NCBI RefSeq assembly: GCF_001039005.1
Contig: NZ_LDWR01000005.1
Location: 97,974 to 161,973, forward strand
Direction of reading: 5' to 3'
From: Burkholderia cepacia
Lineage (GTDB): Bacteria > Pseudomonadota > Gammaproteobacteria > Burkholderiales > Burkholderiaceae
DNA: 64,000 nt
A program made the position numbers and the translations under genes. Every line of letters begins with the position of its first letter. The first letter of the stretch is position 1. The notes under the pieces were generated by a model, which did not search any database, had not been told where the DNA came from, and saw nothing but the letters and a program-made list of their open reading frames with translations. Positions 28,496 through 37,441 of this stretch are shown one piece after another.

Positions 28496-29128
28496 TCAGC
28501 CGCGCCGGCGCGCCGCCAGCCCCGCACGGGCACCCTCGACGATCAACGCGACACCGCGCTCGAACGCTTCGTCGCCGCCGCGCTCGCGCAACGCGGCCCA
28601 GCCCTGCGCGAGCAGCGGATACTCGGCCGCGTCCGGCAGTGGTGCATCGGCGTCGCCGTCCGGCTCCGCCTGCTCTTCCAGCACCCATCCGACCACGAAG
28701 CGGCCGAGCGCATACATCACGTCGACTGCTTCATCCGGCGCGAAGCCCGCCTCGGCAAGCAGCGCGACCTTGCGTTCGATCGAACTGAAATGCAGCGCAC
28801 GCGGCCGCGTCCCGGCATGCAGGCGCGCGCCGTCGCGATAGGCCAGCAGCGCGCGGCGGAAACTGCGCGCATTCTCGGCGAGCCACGTATCCCATGCTTC
28901 GCCCGTCCGCGGCAGCGACGCGTCGTGGCGCTCGAGCATGATCGCTTCGGCCATCGCGTCGAGCAGCTCGGCCTTGTTCCGGAAATGCCAGTAAAGCGTC
29001 GGCGACTGCACGCCGAGCCGCTCGGCAAGCCGCCGCGTCGACAATCCGTCGATACCGACTTCATCGAGCAATTCGAGCGCCGCGCGCAATACCGTGTCGC
29101 GCGTCAGCCGCGCGCCTGTGTCCTTCAT
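28496..29128 (-). CDS. tetR: TetR-type tetracycline repressor
   Basis: About 210 residues. The N-terminal helix-turn-helix (LELLDEVGIDGLSTRRLAE, then VQSPTLYWHFRNKAELLDAM) is strikingly like the Tn10 tetracycline repressor rather than a generic TetR-family regulator. The C-terminal ligand-binding part is of TetR_C type. I start at the ATG 29128; a GTG at 29137 would add 3 residues but lies inside the operator. It is divergent from the tetA-like efflux gene and shares a 62-bp region carrying two operators, so it should repress both genes until drug binds. High G+C, unlike plasmid-borne tet genes. Confidence 0.92.
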   Translation of the reverse strand: MKDTGARLTRDTVLRAALELLDEVGIDGLSTRRLAERLGVQSPTLYWHFRNKAELLDAMAEAIMLERHDASLPRTGEAWDTWLAENARSFRRALLAYRDGARLHAGTRPRALHFSSIERKVALLAEAGFAPDEAVDVMYALGRFVVGWVLEEQAEPDGDADAPLPDAAEYPLLAQGWAALRERGGDEAFERGVALIVEGARAGLAARRRG

Positions 29129-29146
29129 CTCTATCACCGATAGGGA
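29128..29146. promoter_or_regulatory. tet operator 2-like site overlapping the tetR start
   Basis: TCTCTATCACCGATAGGGA matches the reverse complement of Tn10 tetO2 at 18 of 19 positions, from memory of that operator. It touches the tetR start codon, so repressor binding here should block tetR itself. Confidence 0.85.
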
Positions 29147-29164
29147 AACTGTGGAATAATCATC

Positions 29165-29183
29165 ACTCTATCATCGATAGAGT
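29165..29183. promoter_or_regulatory. tet operator 1-like site upstream of tetA-like gene
   Basis: ACTCTATCATCGATAGAGT matches Tn10 tetO1 at 18 of 19 positions, from memory. Like the other site, its single change puts CGATAG where Tn10 has TGATAG. It ends 7 bases before the tetA start codon; 18 bases separate the two operators. Confidence 0.87.
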
Positions 29184-29190
29184 CACACTC

Positions 29191-30384
29191 TTGAATCCGT
29201 CCCTGATTGCCATCCTGGCCACGGTCCTGCTCGACGCGATCGGCGTCGGGATCGTGATGCCGATCCTGCCCGGGCTGCTGCGCTCGCTCGCCGGCGCGGG
29301 CAGCATCGACACGCACTATGGCGTACTGCTCGCGCTGTACGCGTTCGCGCAGTTCCTGTGCGCCCCGCTGCTCGGCGCGCTGAGCGACCGTTTCGGCCGC
29401 CGGCCCGTGCTGCTCGCGTCGCTCGCCGGCGCCGCGCTCGACTACCTGCTGATGGCGCTCGCGCCGACGCTCGCCTGGCTTTACGTGGGGCGGCTGATCG
29501 CGGGCATCACGGGCGCGAACGTCGCAGTGGCGACCGCGTACGTGACCGACGTCACGGCCGAACCCGACCGCGCCAAGCGCTTCGGCCAGCTCGGCGCGAT
29601 GATGGGCATCGGCTTCATCGCGGGCCCGCTGATCGGCGGGTTGCTCGGCGCACTGCACCTGCGCGCGCCGTTCGTCGCGGCCGCGCTGCTCAATGCGCTC
29701 AATCTCGCGCTCGTGTGGCGCGCGCTGCCGGAATCGCGGCCGCCTGCGGCCCGCGAAAGCCGCGCGGTCGCCGCGTTCAACCCGTTCGCAAGCCTGCGCC
29801 GGCTGAGCGGTGCGCCCGCGCTCGCGCCGCTGGTCGGCATCTACGTGATCGTGGCGCTGGTGTCGCAGGCGCCCGCGACGCTGTGGATCCTGTACGGCCA
29901 GGAGCATTTCGGCTGGTCGACACCGATCGCGGGGCTGTCGCTCGCCGGCTACGGCGCGTGCCACGCGCTCGCGCAGGCATTCGCGATCGGGCCGCTGATC
30001 GCACGGCTCGGCGAGCGCCGGGCACTCGCGCTGGGCCTCGCGGGCGACGCGCTCGGGCTTGTGGCGATCGCGTTCGCGACCGCCGCGTGGGTGCCGTTCG
30101 CGCTGCTGCCGCTGTTCGCGGCGGGCGGCATGACGCTGCCGGCGCTGCAGGCGATGCTCGCGCGGCAGGTCGACGATGCGCGCCAGGGCGAACTGCAGGG
30201 CACGCTCGCGAGCGTGGCCAGCCTGATCGGCGTCGCGGGGCCGCTGGTCATCACCGCGACCTATGCGGCGACACGCGCGACGTGGCCGGGGCTCGTGTGG
30301 GCCGCGGCCGCGCTGCTCTATCTGCTCGTGCCGCCGTTGCTGGCCGGCGCGCGTCCGGCGGGCGCGCCGCGGCCGTCCGCATGA
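29191..30384 (+). CDS. tetA: Tetracycline efflux MFS transporter, TetA-like
   Basis: 397 residues with 12 predicted membrane helices. The N-terminus ILATVLLDAIGVGIVMPILPG and the loop-2 motif GALSDRFGRRPVLLASL are close to TetA(A/C)-type pumps (drug:H+ antiporters). GRLIAGITGANVAVATAYVTD in helix 4-5 and GFIAGPLIGG (antiporter motif C) support this. It uses a TTG start directly after the second operator. Divergent from tetR, with which it forms a self-contained inducible resistance pair. The pump is chromosomal and matches core composition, so it is probably native rather than recently acquired. Confidence 0.9.
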   Translation: MNPSLIAILATVLLDAIGVGIVMPILPGLLRSLAGAGSIDTHYGVLLALYAFAQFLCAPLLGALSDRFGRRPVLLASLAGAALDYLLMALAPTLAWLYVGRLIAGITGANVAVATAYVTDVTAEPDRAKRFGQLGAMMGIGFIAGPLIGGLLGALHLRAPFVAAALLNALNLALVWRALPESRPPAARESRAVAAFNPFASLRRLSGAPALAPLVGIYVIVALVSQAPATLWILYGQEHFGWSTPIAGLSLAGYGACHALAQAFAIGPLIARLGERRALALGLAGDALGLVAIAFATAAWVPFALLPLFAAGGMTLPALQAMLARQVDDARQGELQGTLASVASLIGVAGPLVITATYAATRATWPGLVWAAAALLYLLVPPLLAGARPAGAPRPSA

Positions 30385-30406
30385 GCATCGGCGGGCGCCG
30401 CCGCGC

Positions 30407-30802
30407 TCAGTGCGCGAGCGTCACGAGATTCGCATCGCGCACGAGCTGCCAGCGGTCGTCGGCCTTGCGGAAGATCGTCAGCGTATGGCCCGAACGGCGG
30501 ATCGTGTCGCCGCCCGGCGGCGTCGCGTCGATTTCGAGGAAATTGCGCATGTACGCCCAGTCGCCCATCACGCGCAGCTCGTCGATCCGGTAGCGGCCGT
30601 CGACCTTCGGCGCGTGCTCCGCACCCGCGTTCGCTTCACGCGATGCCGCCGCGAACGCCGCCTTGTCGAACGGCGGCTTGCCGGCCACCATGAAGATCGC
30701 GTCGTCGGCGATCAGGTCGAGCACGGTCGCCAGATCGCCGCGCCGGCTCGATACGAACCAGTTTTCCACGAGCTCGCGGATCGCGCGTTCGTCTTCGGTC
30801 AT
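30407..30802 (-). CDS. SnoaL/NTF2-like protein (SgcJ/EcaC family)
   Basis: 131 residues. An N-terminal helix pair (DERAIRELVENWFVSSRRGD) is followed by LDLIADDAIFMVAGKPPFDKAAF and a curved beta-sheet region (ELRVMGDWAYMRNFLEI and SGHTLTIFRKADDRWQLVRDAN), the typical cone-fold of DUF4440/SnoaL-like proteins. No catalytic residue can be assigned. GGAGGGA precedes the ATG, deciding the start. It stands alone behind the purM terminator, convergent with tetA. Confidence 0.82.
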   Translation of the reverse strand: MTEDERAIRELVENWFVSSRRGDLATVLDLIADDAIFMVAGKPPFDKAAFAAASREANAGAEHAPKVDGRYRIDELRVMGDWAYMRNFLEIDATPPGGDTIRRSGHTLTIFRKADDRWQLVRDANLVTLAH

Positions 30803-30842
30803 CGTCGTCCCTCCTTCATCGGCGCCGCGCGGCGCCCGAAAA

Positions 30843-30875
30843 AAAAGCCGCCCGGATCGACTCCGGGCGGCTTTT
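30843..30875 (-). terminator. Intrinsic terminator after purM
   Basis: AAAAGCCGCCCGGA and TCCGGGCGGCTTTT form a 14-bp perfect stem with a 5-base loop (TCGAC), followed leftward by a run of U. It lies between the purM stop and the NTF2-like gene. Confidence 0.92.
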
Positions 30876-30902
30876 CCTGCTGCATCTGCTGCAGGCGGCG
30901 CG

Positions 30903-31958
30903 TCAGACCACGACCGTCTGCGCCTCGCCTTCGCGGGTCGCACGCACGGTGCCGATCTTCCACACCTGTTCACCGGCGGCGGTCAGGTCGGCGATCGCTG
31001 CGTCGGCATCGGCCGCCGCGACGATCACGGCCATGCCGATCCCGCAGTTGAACACGCGGTGCATTTCCGCGTCGGCGACGCCGCCGTGCTCCTGCAGCCA
31101 CTTGAACAGCGGCGGCAGCGGCCATGCATCCTGGTCGAGCTCGGCGGTGAGGCCTTCGCGCAGCACGCGCGGAATGTTCTCGACGAGGCCGCCGCCCGTG
31201 ATGTGCGCCATGCCCTTCACCGACAGCTTCTGCATCAGCGCGAGCAGCGGCTTCACGTAGATGCGCGTCGGGGCCATCAGCGCGTCGGCGAGCGAACGGC
31301 CGTGGAAATCGGCCGACAGATCGGGGTTTGCGCGCTCGATGATCTTCCGCACGAGCGAGAAGCCGTTCGAGTGGATGCCGCTCGATGCGAGGCCCAGCAC
31401 CACGTCGCCTTCGGCGATCGTGCTGCCGTCGATGATCTTGCTCTTCTCGACCGCGCCGACCGCGAAGCCGGCCAGGTCGTATTCGCCGTCCGGGTACATG
31501 CCCGGCATTTCGGCCGTTTCACCGCCGATCAGCGCACAGCCCGACAGTTCGCAGCCTTGCGCGATGCCCTTGACGACCGTCGCGGCCGTGTCGACGTCGA
31601 GCTTGCCGCACGCGAAGTAGTCGAGGAAGAACAGCGGCTCGGCGCCCTGCACGAGAATGTCGTTCACGCTCATCGCGACGAGATCCTGGCCGACGGTGTC
31701 GTGTTTGTTCAGATGAAACGCCAGCTTGAGCTTGGTGCCCACGCCGTCGGTGCCCGACACGAGCACGGGCTCGCGATACTTCTTCGGCACCTCGAACAGC
31801 GCGCCGAACCCGCCGATGCCGCCGAGCACGCCGTCGCGCAGGGTTTTCTTCGCAAAAGGCTTGATCTTGTCGATGAGCGCGTCGCCCGCGTCGATGTCGA
31901 CGCCTGCGTCGCGATAGGACAGACCCTGAGCGTCAGGAGCGGATTTCGGAGGATTCAT
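30903..31958 (-). CDS. purM: Phosphoribosylformylglycinamidine cyclo-ligase (AIR synthetase)
   Basis: 351 residues. [16 protein letters not shown] at the N-terminus, [64 protein letters not shown] and [15 protein letters not shown] are all PurM signatures, ending with [14 protein letters not shown] and FNCGIGM. It closes the imidazole ring in the fifth step of purine synthesis. Divergent from hda with a 250-base gap, single-gene unit ending in a strong terminator. Confidence 0.97.
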   Translation of the reverse strand: MNPPKSAPDAQGLSYRDAGVDIDAGDALIDKIKPFAKKTLRDGVLGGIGGFGALFEVPKKYREPVLVSGTDGVGTKLKLAFHLNKHDTVGQDLVAMSVNDILVQGAEPLFFLDYFACGKLDVDTAATVVKGIAQGCELSGCALIGGETAEMPGMYPDGEYDLAGFAVGAVEKSKIIDGSTIAEGDVVLGLASSGIHSNGFSLVRKIIERANPDLSADFHGRSLADALMAPTRIYVKPLLALMQKLSVKGMAHITGGGLVENIPRVLREGLTAELDQDAWPLPPLFKWLQEHGGVADAEMHRVFNCGIGMAVIVAAADADAAIADLTAAGEQVWKIGTVRATREGEAQTVVV

Positions 31959-32208
31959 GGGGGAATGCGAGAAGGTCGGTAAAATGCGATTTTACCCGAA
32001 GCCGGCCGCTTGGCCGGAATTCCCAGCACCGAATCGTCAGGGATTGCATCTTGGTCAACACGTCCCCGTTTTCAACGCCCAGCGAACCGCGCCGAAACCG
32101 GTACGGCGCCGTGCGTACGGTCGCGCGTGCAGCCCACGGAGCCGCAGTCCCCGGCGCGTGCCCGGCGTACGGCACGCGTTTTTTCAACCGACCCGCATTG
32201 TGACTGTT

Positions 32209-32943
32209 GTGTCCCGTCAACTGACGCTCGATCTCGGCACGCCGCCGCCCGCCACGTTCGACAACTTCATCATGAACGAGGAGAACGACGAGCTCATCTC
32301 GCGCCTGCAGAAGCTCGACCTCGCGCTCGCGGCGGGCCCCGTGCCGGACCGTTCGTTCTACATCTGGGGCGAGCCCGGCAGCGGCCGCACCCACCTGCTG
32401 CAGGCGCTCGTGAGCGACGCGTCGTACGGCTATGCGCGCTATCTGACGCCGCAGAGCCCGCTCGGCGCGTTCACGTTCGACCCGCGCATCGGCATCTACG
32501 CGATCGACGACTGCGACCGGATGACCGACACGCAGCAGGTCGCGCTGTTCAACCTGTTCAACGAGGTCCGCGCGCATCCGTCCAGCGCGTTCGTCGCGGC
32601 GGGCCCCGCGGCGCCGCTCGCGCTCGACGTGCGCGAGGATCTCCGCACGCGCCTCGGCTGGGGGCTCGTATTCCACCTGTCGCCGCCGTCCGACGCCGGC
32701 AAGATCGCCGTGCTCAAGCTTGCCGCGAAGGAGCGCGGGATCACGCTCACCGACGACATCGCCGCCTACCTGCTGACCCATTTCCGCCGCGACATGCCGA
32801 GCCTGATGGCGCTGCTCGACGCGCTCGACCGCTTCTCGCTCGAGCAGAAACGCGCCGTTACGCTGCCGTTGCTGCGCCGAATGCTGGCGCGTCCCGGCGA
32901 CGACATCACACCACCGGGCACGGGCCCGAACCGCTTCGAGTAA
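32209..32943 (+). CDS. hda: DnaA regulatory inactivator Hda
   Basis: 244 residues from a GTG start. SRQLTLDL right after the start is the sliding-clamp binding motif (QL-x-LDL type), which fixes this start. The AAA+ Walker A reads GEPGSGRTHLL, with Arg in the Lys position as is usual in Hda, followed by YAIDDCDRM as Walker B and RTRLGWGLVF as the sensor region. Hda on the DNA-loaded clamp promotes hydrolysis of DnaA-ATP after initiation. It is followed by a HAD phosphatase and pcnB on the same strand. Confidence 0.93.
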   Translation: MSRQLTLDLGTPPPATFDNFIMNEENDELISRLQKLDLALAAGPVPDRSFYIWGEPGSGRTHLLQALVSDASYGYARYLTPQSPLGAFTFDPRIGIYAIDDCDRMTDTQQVALFNLFNEVRAHPSSAFVAAGPAAPLALDVREDLRTRLGWGLVFHLSPPSDAGKIAVLKLAAKERGITLTDDIAAYLLTHFRRDMPSLMALLDALDRFSLEQKRAVTLPLLRRMLARPGDDITPPGTGPNRFE

Positions 32944-32954
32944 AATGCGCTTCC

Positions 32955-33632
32955 ATGACTAATCTGGCACTCTTTGACCTCGATCACACGCTGATCCCGA
33001 CCGATAGCGACCACGAATGGGGTCGCTTCATGGTGAAGCTCGGCATCGTCGACGCGGAAAGCTTCTCGCGTCAGAACGATCAGTTCTTCGCCGACTACAA
33101 GGCCGGCAAGCTCGACATCCACGCGTACCTCACGGCGATGCTCACGCCGCTCGCGAAGTATTCGCGTGCGCAGCTCGCCGACTGGCACGAGCAATACATG
33201 CACGAGGTGATCCGTCCCGCGATGACGCCCGCCGCGCTCGAGCTGGTGCGCAAGCACCTCGATGCGGGCGACCTGTGCTGCGTCGTGACGGCCACCAACG
33301 AATTCATCACGCGCCCGATCGCCACCGCATTCGGCGTCGACACGCTGATCGCGTGCGAGGTCGAAACGACCGACGGGCATCCCGATTCACCGTACACGGG
33401 CCGGCCGACCGGCACGCCGAGCTATCGCGAAGGCAAGATCGTGCGTACCGAAGCGTGGCTCGCGTCGCTCGGCAAGCACTGGGACGACTTCGCGCACAGC
33501 TATTTCTACAGCGACTCGCACAACGACATCCCGTTGCTCGAGAAAGTCACCGACCCGATCGCGACCAACCCTGACGACACGCTGCGTGCGCATGCAAGCA
33601 CCCGCGGCTGGCGTATCCTCGATTTATTCTGA
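32955..33632 (+). CDS. HAD-superfamily phosphatase (IB subfamily, SerB-like)
   Basis: 225 residues. LALFDLDHTLIPTDSDHEWG is the HAD motif I with both Asp residues; TATNEFITRPIA is motif II; SYREGKIVRTEAW supplies the Lys; YSDSHNDIPLLE is motif III/IV. The cap region is short and helical, as in HAD-IB enzymes related to phosphoserine phosphatase. The true substrate is unknown; in related bacteria homologues include histidinol-phosphate phosphatases. It starts 11 bases after hda and ends 5 bases before pcnB, suggesting one transcript. Confidence 0.88.
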   Translation: MTNLALFDLDHTLIPTDSDHEWGRFMVKLGIVDAESFSRQNDQFFADYKAGKLDIHAYLTAMLTPLAKYSRAQLADWHEQYMHEVIRPAMTPAALELVRKHLDAGDLCCVVTATNEFITRPIATAFGVDTLIACEVETTDGHPDSPYTGRPTGTPSYREGKIVRTEAWLASLGKHWDDFAHSYFYSDSHNDIPLLEKVTDPIATNPDDTLRAHASTRGWRILDLF

Positions 33633-33637
33633 ACGTC

Positions 33638-35176
33638 GTGATCAAAAAATTCATCCGCAAGCTGCTCGGCCAGGACGAAGCCCAGCAAACGCCCCCCGAA
33701 GCGGCTCAGGCCGACGAAGCGGCCCCTGCTGCCCCGCGCCCCGCAAAAGGCGCCCGCGGCGGCGCGAAGAAGCCGCGCAGCAACCATGAGCCGACCGTCG
33801 TGCCGGCCAGCGTTCACCAGATCGATCCGTCGCTGATCTCGAAGAATGCCGTGCGCGTGACCGACACGCTGCAGCAGGCGGGTTTTCGCGCATTCATCGT
33901 CGGCGGCGCGGTTCGCGACCTGCTGCTCGGCATCGCGCCGAAGGACTTCGACGTCGCGACCGACGCGACGCCGACCGAGGTGCAGCGCCTGTTCCGCCGC
34001 GCGCGCCTGATCGGCCGCCGCTTCCAGATCGTCCACGTGCAGTTCGGCCAGGAACTGATCGAGGTGTCGACGTTCCGCGCGCTGGTCGACGCGCCGCCCG
34101 AGGCTGCCGCCGCGGCCGAGCCGCCGAAGCGCCTGAAGCGCGACGAACTCGATCGCCGCACGCATGCGGTCGACGCGAGCGGCCGCGTGCTGCGCGACAA
34201 CGTGTGGGGCGAGCAGCATGAAGATGCCGCGCGCCGCGACTTCACGATCAACGCGATGTACTACGACCCGTCGACGCAGACGGTGCTCGATTACCACGAC
34301 GGGATGGCCGACATGCGCGCCCGCCTGTTGCGGATGATCGGCGATCCGGCTACCCGCTTCCGCGAGGATCCGGTGCGGATGCTGCGCGTCGTGCGCTTCG
34401 CGGCGAAGCTCGGTTTCGAGATCGAGCCGCATACGCGCGAGCCGATCAACGCGCTCGCCGACCTGATCAACAACGTGCCGGCCGCGCGCCTGTTCGACGA
34501 AATGCTGAAGCTGCTGCTGTCGGGCCACGCACTCGCGTGCCTGACGCGGCTGCGCAAGGAAGGCCTGCACCACGGGCTGCTGCCGCTCCTCGATGTCGTG
34601 CTCGAACAGCCGCAGGGCGAGAAATTCATCACGCTCGCGCTGAACAACACCGACGCGCGCGTACGCGCCGGCAAGCCGGTGTCGCCGGGCTTCCTGTTCG
34701 CGACGCTGCTGTGGCACGACATGCGCCAGCGTTTCGAGCAATACACGGCCGAAGGCGAAATCCCGGTGCCGGCGCTCCATCGCGCGATGGACGACGTGCT
34801 CGACATGCAGACCGAGAAACTCGCGATCCACAAGCGTTATTCGGCCGACATGCGCGAGATCTGGGGCCTGCAGTTGCGCCTCGAAAAACGCTCGGGCCGC
34901 AGCGCGATGAGGCTGCTGGAACACCAAAGGTTTAGAGCGGGGTATGATTTCCTCCTGTTACGCTGCGAATCCGGCGAGCTCGATGCGGATGTCGGACAGT
35001 GGTGGACGGATTTCATCGAAGGCGACGCGGCCGCTCGCGAGGCATTGCTCACGCAAGGCGGCTCGAAGGAAAAATCGCCCCGCAAGCGGCGCCGCCGCGG
35101 CGGCGTGCGAAACCGCCAGCCGGGTGAAGGTGCCGCCGAGCAGGCACCGGACACCGCGGGCGGTTCCGACGATTGA
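33638..35176 (+). CDS. pcnB: Poly(A) polymerase PcnB
   Basis: 512 residues from a GTG. A low-complexity Ala/Pro/Lys-rich stretch (about residues 10-50) precedes the nucleotidyltransferase head: GFRAFIVGGAVRDLLLGIAP, KDFDVATDATPTEV with the catalytic Asp pair, then RRDFTINAMYYD, DYHDGMADMRARLLRMIGDP and REDPVRMLRVVRFAAKLGF. The C-terminal arginine/lysine-rich tail (KSPRKRRRRGG) is typical of PcnB. It polyadenylates RNA 3' ends and helps decay and plasmid copy control. A CCA-adding enzyme is less likely given the tails and length. Confidence 0.94.
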   Translation: MIKKFIRKLLGQDEAQQTPPEAAQADEAAPAAPRPAKGARGGAKKPRSNHEPTVVPASVHQIDPSLISKNAVRVTDTLQQAGFRAFIVGGAVRDLLLGIAPKDFDVATDATPTEVQRLFRRARLIGRRFQIVHVQFGQELIEVSTFRALVDAPPEAAAAAEPPKRLKRDELDRRTHAVDASGRVLRDNVWGEQHEDAARRDFTINAMYYDPSTQTVLDYHDGMADMRARLLRMIGDPATRFREDPVRMLRVVRFAAKLGFEIEPHTREPINALADLINNVPAARLFDEMLKLLLSGHALACLTRLRKEGLHHGLLPLLDVVLEQPQGEKFITLALNNTDARVRAGKPVSPGFLFATLLWHDMRQRFEQYTAEGEIPVPALHRAMDDVLDMQTEKLAIHKRYSADMREIWGLQLRLEKRSGRSAMRLLEHQRFRAGYDFLLLRCESGELDADVGQWWTDFIEGDAAAREALLTQGGSKEKSPRKRRRRGGVRNRQPGEGAAEQAPDTAGGSDD

Positions 35177-35211
35177 CGCGCTCGTCGGCGAACGACGTAG
35201 GAAGTGATGCC

Positions 35212-35754
35212 ATGACGGTTGCATATATCGGACTGGGGGCGAATCTCGGCGATGCGCGCCAGACCCTGAAGGACGCGGTGGTGTGCCTCGCGCAGCAGCG
35301 CACCATCTCGATCCTCGGCAAATCGAGCCTGTATCGCACGGCGCCCTTCGAAGCGGGCGGCGACGATTACTACAACTGCGTCGTCAAGCTCGACACGACG
35401 CTCTCGGCCCGTGAGCTGCTGGCGCTCTGCCAGAAGATCGAACATCACTTCGGGCGCGAGCGCCCGTATCGCAACGCGCCCCGCACGCTCGATCTCGACA
35501 TCCTGCTGTTCGGCGCCGACTCGATCGACGAACCCGACCTGATCGTCCCGCACCCGCGCCTCACCGACCGCGCGTTCGCGCTCGTGCCGCTCGTCGAGAT
35601 CGATCCGGCGCTCGATATCCCCGCGCGCGGCCGTGCCGACGCCTTCCTCGCCGCCGTCGCGGACCAGCGCGTCGAGAAGGTGCAGACCTGCCAGTGCCTG
35701 ATGCAGAAGGCGCTCGCGGCCGGCGAAGACACCGACAAGAACCGCTGCCGATGA
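35212..35754 (+). CDS. folK: 2-amino-4-hydroxy-6-hydroxymethyldihydropteridine pyrophosphokinase
   Basis: 180 residues. AYIGLGANLGDARQTLKDAV, SSLYRTAPFE, DYYNCVVKLDT, and the signature RPYRNAPRTLDLDILLF followed by LIVPHPRLTDRAFALVPL identify HPPK. It pyrophosphorylates the pterin for folate synthesis. The ATG 35212 is preceded by GGAAG. It overlaps the kinase downstream by ATGA and so belongs to a folK-dgk-panB unit. The C-terminal tail after residue 155 has two Cys and is not part of the fold. Confidence 0.95.
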   Translation: MTVAYIGLGANLGDARQTLKDAVVCLAQQRTISILGKSSLYRTAPFEAGGDDYYNCVVKLDTTLSARELLALCQKIEHHFGRERPYRNAPRTLDLDILLFGADSIDEPDLIVPHPRLTDRAFALVPLVEIDPALDIPARGRADAFLAAVADQRVEKVQTCQCLMQKALAAGEDTDKNRCR

Positions 35755-36437
35755 ACTCGACTCCGCTGACCGTCACCGCGCCCGACTTGCGCGCCCCGCA
35801 CCGCTATCTCGTGATCGAAGGCCCGATCGGCGTCGGCAAGACGTCGCTCGCGCGCCTGCTCGCCGAGCGCTGGTCGATGCAGACGCTGCTCGAACGCCCG
35901 CAGGACAACCCGTTCCTCGAACGCTTCTATCGCGACACCGCGCGCTACGCGCTGCCCGTGCAACTGTCGTTCGCGCTGCAGCGCGCGCTGCAGGCGCGCG
36001 AGCTGATCGGCGCGCTCGAAACAGGCCGCCCCGTCGTCGCCGATTTCATGCCGCAAAAGAACGACATCTTCGCGCGGCTGAACCTGGCGGAAGACGAATG
36101 GCAGCTCTATCGCTCGGTCGCGACACACGTGGACGTGCCGCAGGCGCCGTCGCCCGACCTCGTCGTCTATCTGCAGGCCAGCCCCGAAGTGCTGTTCTCG
36201 CGCATCCAGAAGCGCGGGCTGCCGATGGAGCTGCAGATCAGCGATGCGTACCTGCGTTCGCTGGTCGACGCGTACAACGAATTCTTCTACCACTACGACC
36301 GCACGCCGGTGCTGACGGTCGCCGCGGAACACCTGAACCCGCTGGATTCCCCCGAAGACCTTGCCCTGCTGGTCGAGCGCATCGAGACGATGCGCGGCCG
36401 CAAGGAATTCTTCGTCAAGGGCGAGACGACGCGCTGA
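35751..36437 (+). CDS. Deoxynucleoside kinase (deoxyguanosine/deoxyadenosine kinase family)
   Basis: 228 residues. The P-loop is [57 protein letters not shown] and [19 protein letters not shown] with the lid Arg residues identify the dNK family found in many bacteria between folK and panB. It salvages deoxynucleosides. The ATG overlaps the folK stop. The specificity among dA, dG and others cannot be decided here. Confidence 0.9.
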   Translation: MNSTPLTVTAPDLRAPHRYLVIEGPIGVGKTSLARLLAERWSMQTLLERPQDNPFLERFYRDTARYALPVQLSFALQRALQARELIGALETGRPVVADFMPQKNDIFARLNLAEDEWQLYRSVATHVDVPQAPSPDLVVYLQASPEVLFSRIQKRGLPMELQISDAYLRSLVDAYNEFFYHYDRTPVLTVAAEHLNPLDSPEDLALLVERIETMRGRKEFFVKGETTR

Positions 36438-36480
36438 CGCGTCCCGCCTGCCGTTCTTCACCCATCGACCCGGATTTCCC

Positions 36481-37296
36481 ATGACCTATCTCCAGGAATC
36501 GAGCCGGCCTGCCGTGACGGTACCCAAGCTGCAGGCAATGCGCGACGCCGGCGAGAAGATCGCGATGCTCACCTGTTACGACGCGAGCTTTTCCGCGCTG
36601 CTCGATCGCGCGGGCACCGACGTGCTGCTGATCGGCGATTCGCTCGGCAACGTGCTGCAGGGCCACACGACCACCCTGCCCGTGTCGCTCGACGACATCG
36701 CGTATCACACGGCCTGTGTCGCACGCGCGCAGCCGCGCGCGCTCGTCGTCGCCGATCTGCCGTTCGGCACGTACGGCACGCCGGCCGAGGCATTCGCGAA
36801 CTCGGTCAAACTGATGCGCGCGGGCGCGCAGATGGTCAAGCTCGAAGGCGGCGAATGGCTGGCCGATACGATCCGCTTCCTCGTTGAACGCTCGGTGCCC
36901 GTGTGCGCGCACCTCGGCCTCACGCCGCAATCGGTGCATGCGTTCGGCGGCTTCAAGGTGCAGGGCAAGACCGAAGCCGGCGCCGCACAGCTGCTGCGCG
37001 ACGCGCGCGCGATCGAGGACGCGGGCGCGCAGCTCGTCGTGCTCGAAGCGGTGCCGACGCTGGTCGCGTCCGAAGTCACGCACATGCTGAAGATTCCGAC
37101 GATCGGCATCGGCGCGGGCGTCGACTGCTCGGGGCAGGTGCTCGTGCTGCACGACATGCTCGGTGTCTTCCCCGGCAAGCGGCCGCGCTTCGTGAAGGAC
37201 TTCATGCAGGGTCAGCCGAACATTCAGGCGGCCGTCGAAGCGTACGTGAGCGCGGTCAAGGATCGCACGTTCCCCGGGCCGGAACATTCGTTCTGA
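36481..37296 (+). CDS. panB: 3-methyl-2-oxobutanoate hydroxymethyltransferase
   Basis: 271 residues. [72 protein letters not shown] and [20 protein letters not shown] are all PanB signatures, including the metal-binding Asp residues. It makes ketopantoate for pantothenate. Third gene of folK-dgk-panB, followed by a strong terminator. Confidence 0.97.
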   Translation: MTYLQESSRPAVTVPKLQAMRDAGEKIAMLTCYDASFSALLDRAGTDVLLIGDSLGNVLQGHTTTLPVSLDDIAYHTACVARAQPRALVVADLPFGTYGTPAEAFANSVKLMRAGAQMVKLEGGEWLADTIRFLVERSVPVCAHLGLTPQSVHAFGGFKVQGKTEAGAAQLLRDARAIEDAGAQLVVLEAVPTLVASEVTHMLKIPTIGIGAGVDCSGQVLVLHDMLGVFPGKRPRFVKDFMQGQPNIQAAVEAYVSAVKDRTFPGPEHSF

Positions 37297-37334
37297 CTGG
37301 CGGCCGGCAGCTCGTTTGCCAGCACGCGGATGTG

Positions 37335-37372
37335 AAAAAGCGCGACGCCCTTTGCGGGGTGCCGCGCTTTTT
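37335..37372. terminator. Terminator between convergent panB and pabBC
   Basis: AAAAAGCGCG (37335-37344) pairs with CGCGCTTTTT (37363-37372) around a G+C-rich loop. The A and T runs make it usable from both sides. Confidence 0.85.
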
Positions 37373-37441
37373 GTTTGCACGCAGCATCGGTGCAAGGCTT
37401 CGCGGCACCAGCGCAAGCGCGGTGCCCGATCCGTCACGTCA

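Noticed and set aside
30663..31982. Rightward open frame antisense to purM
   Set aside because: purM on the other strand is complete with all signatures.
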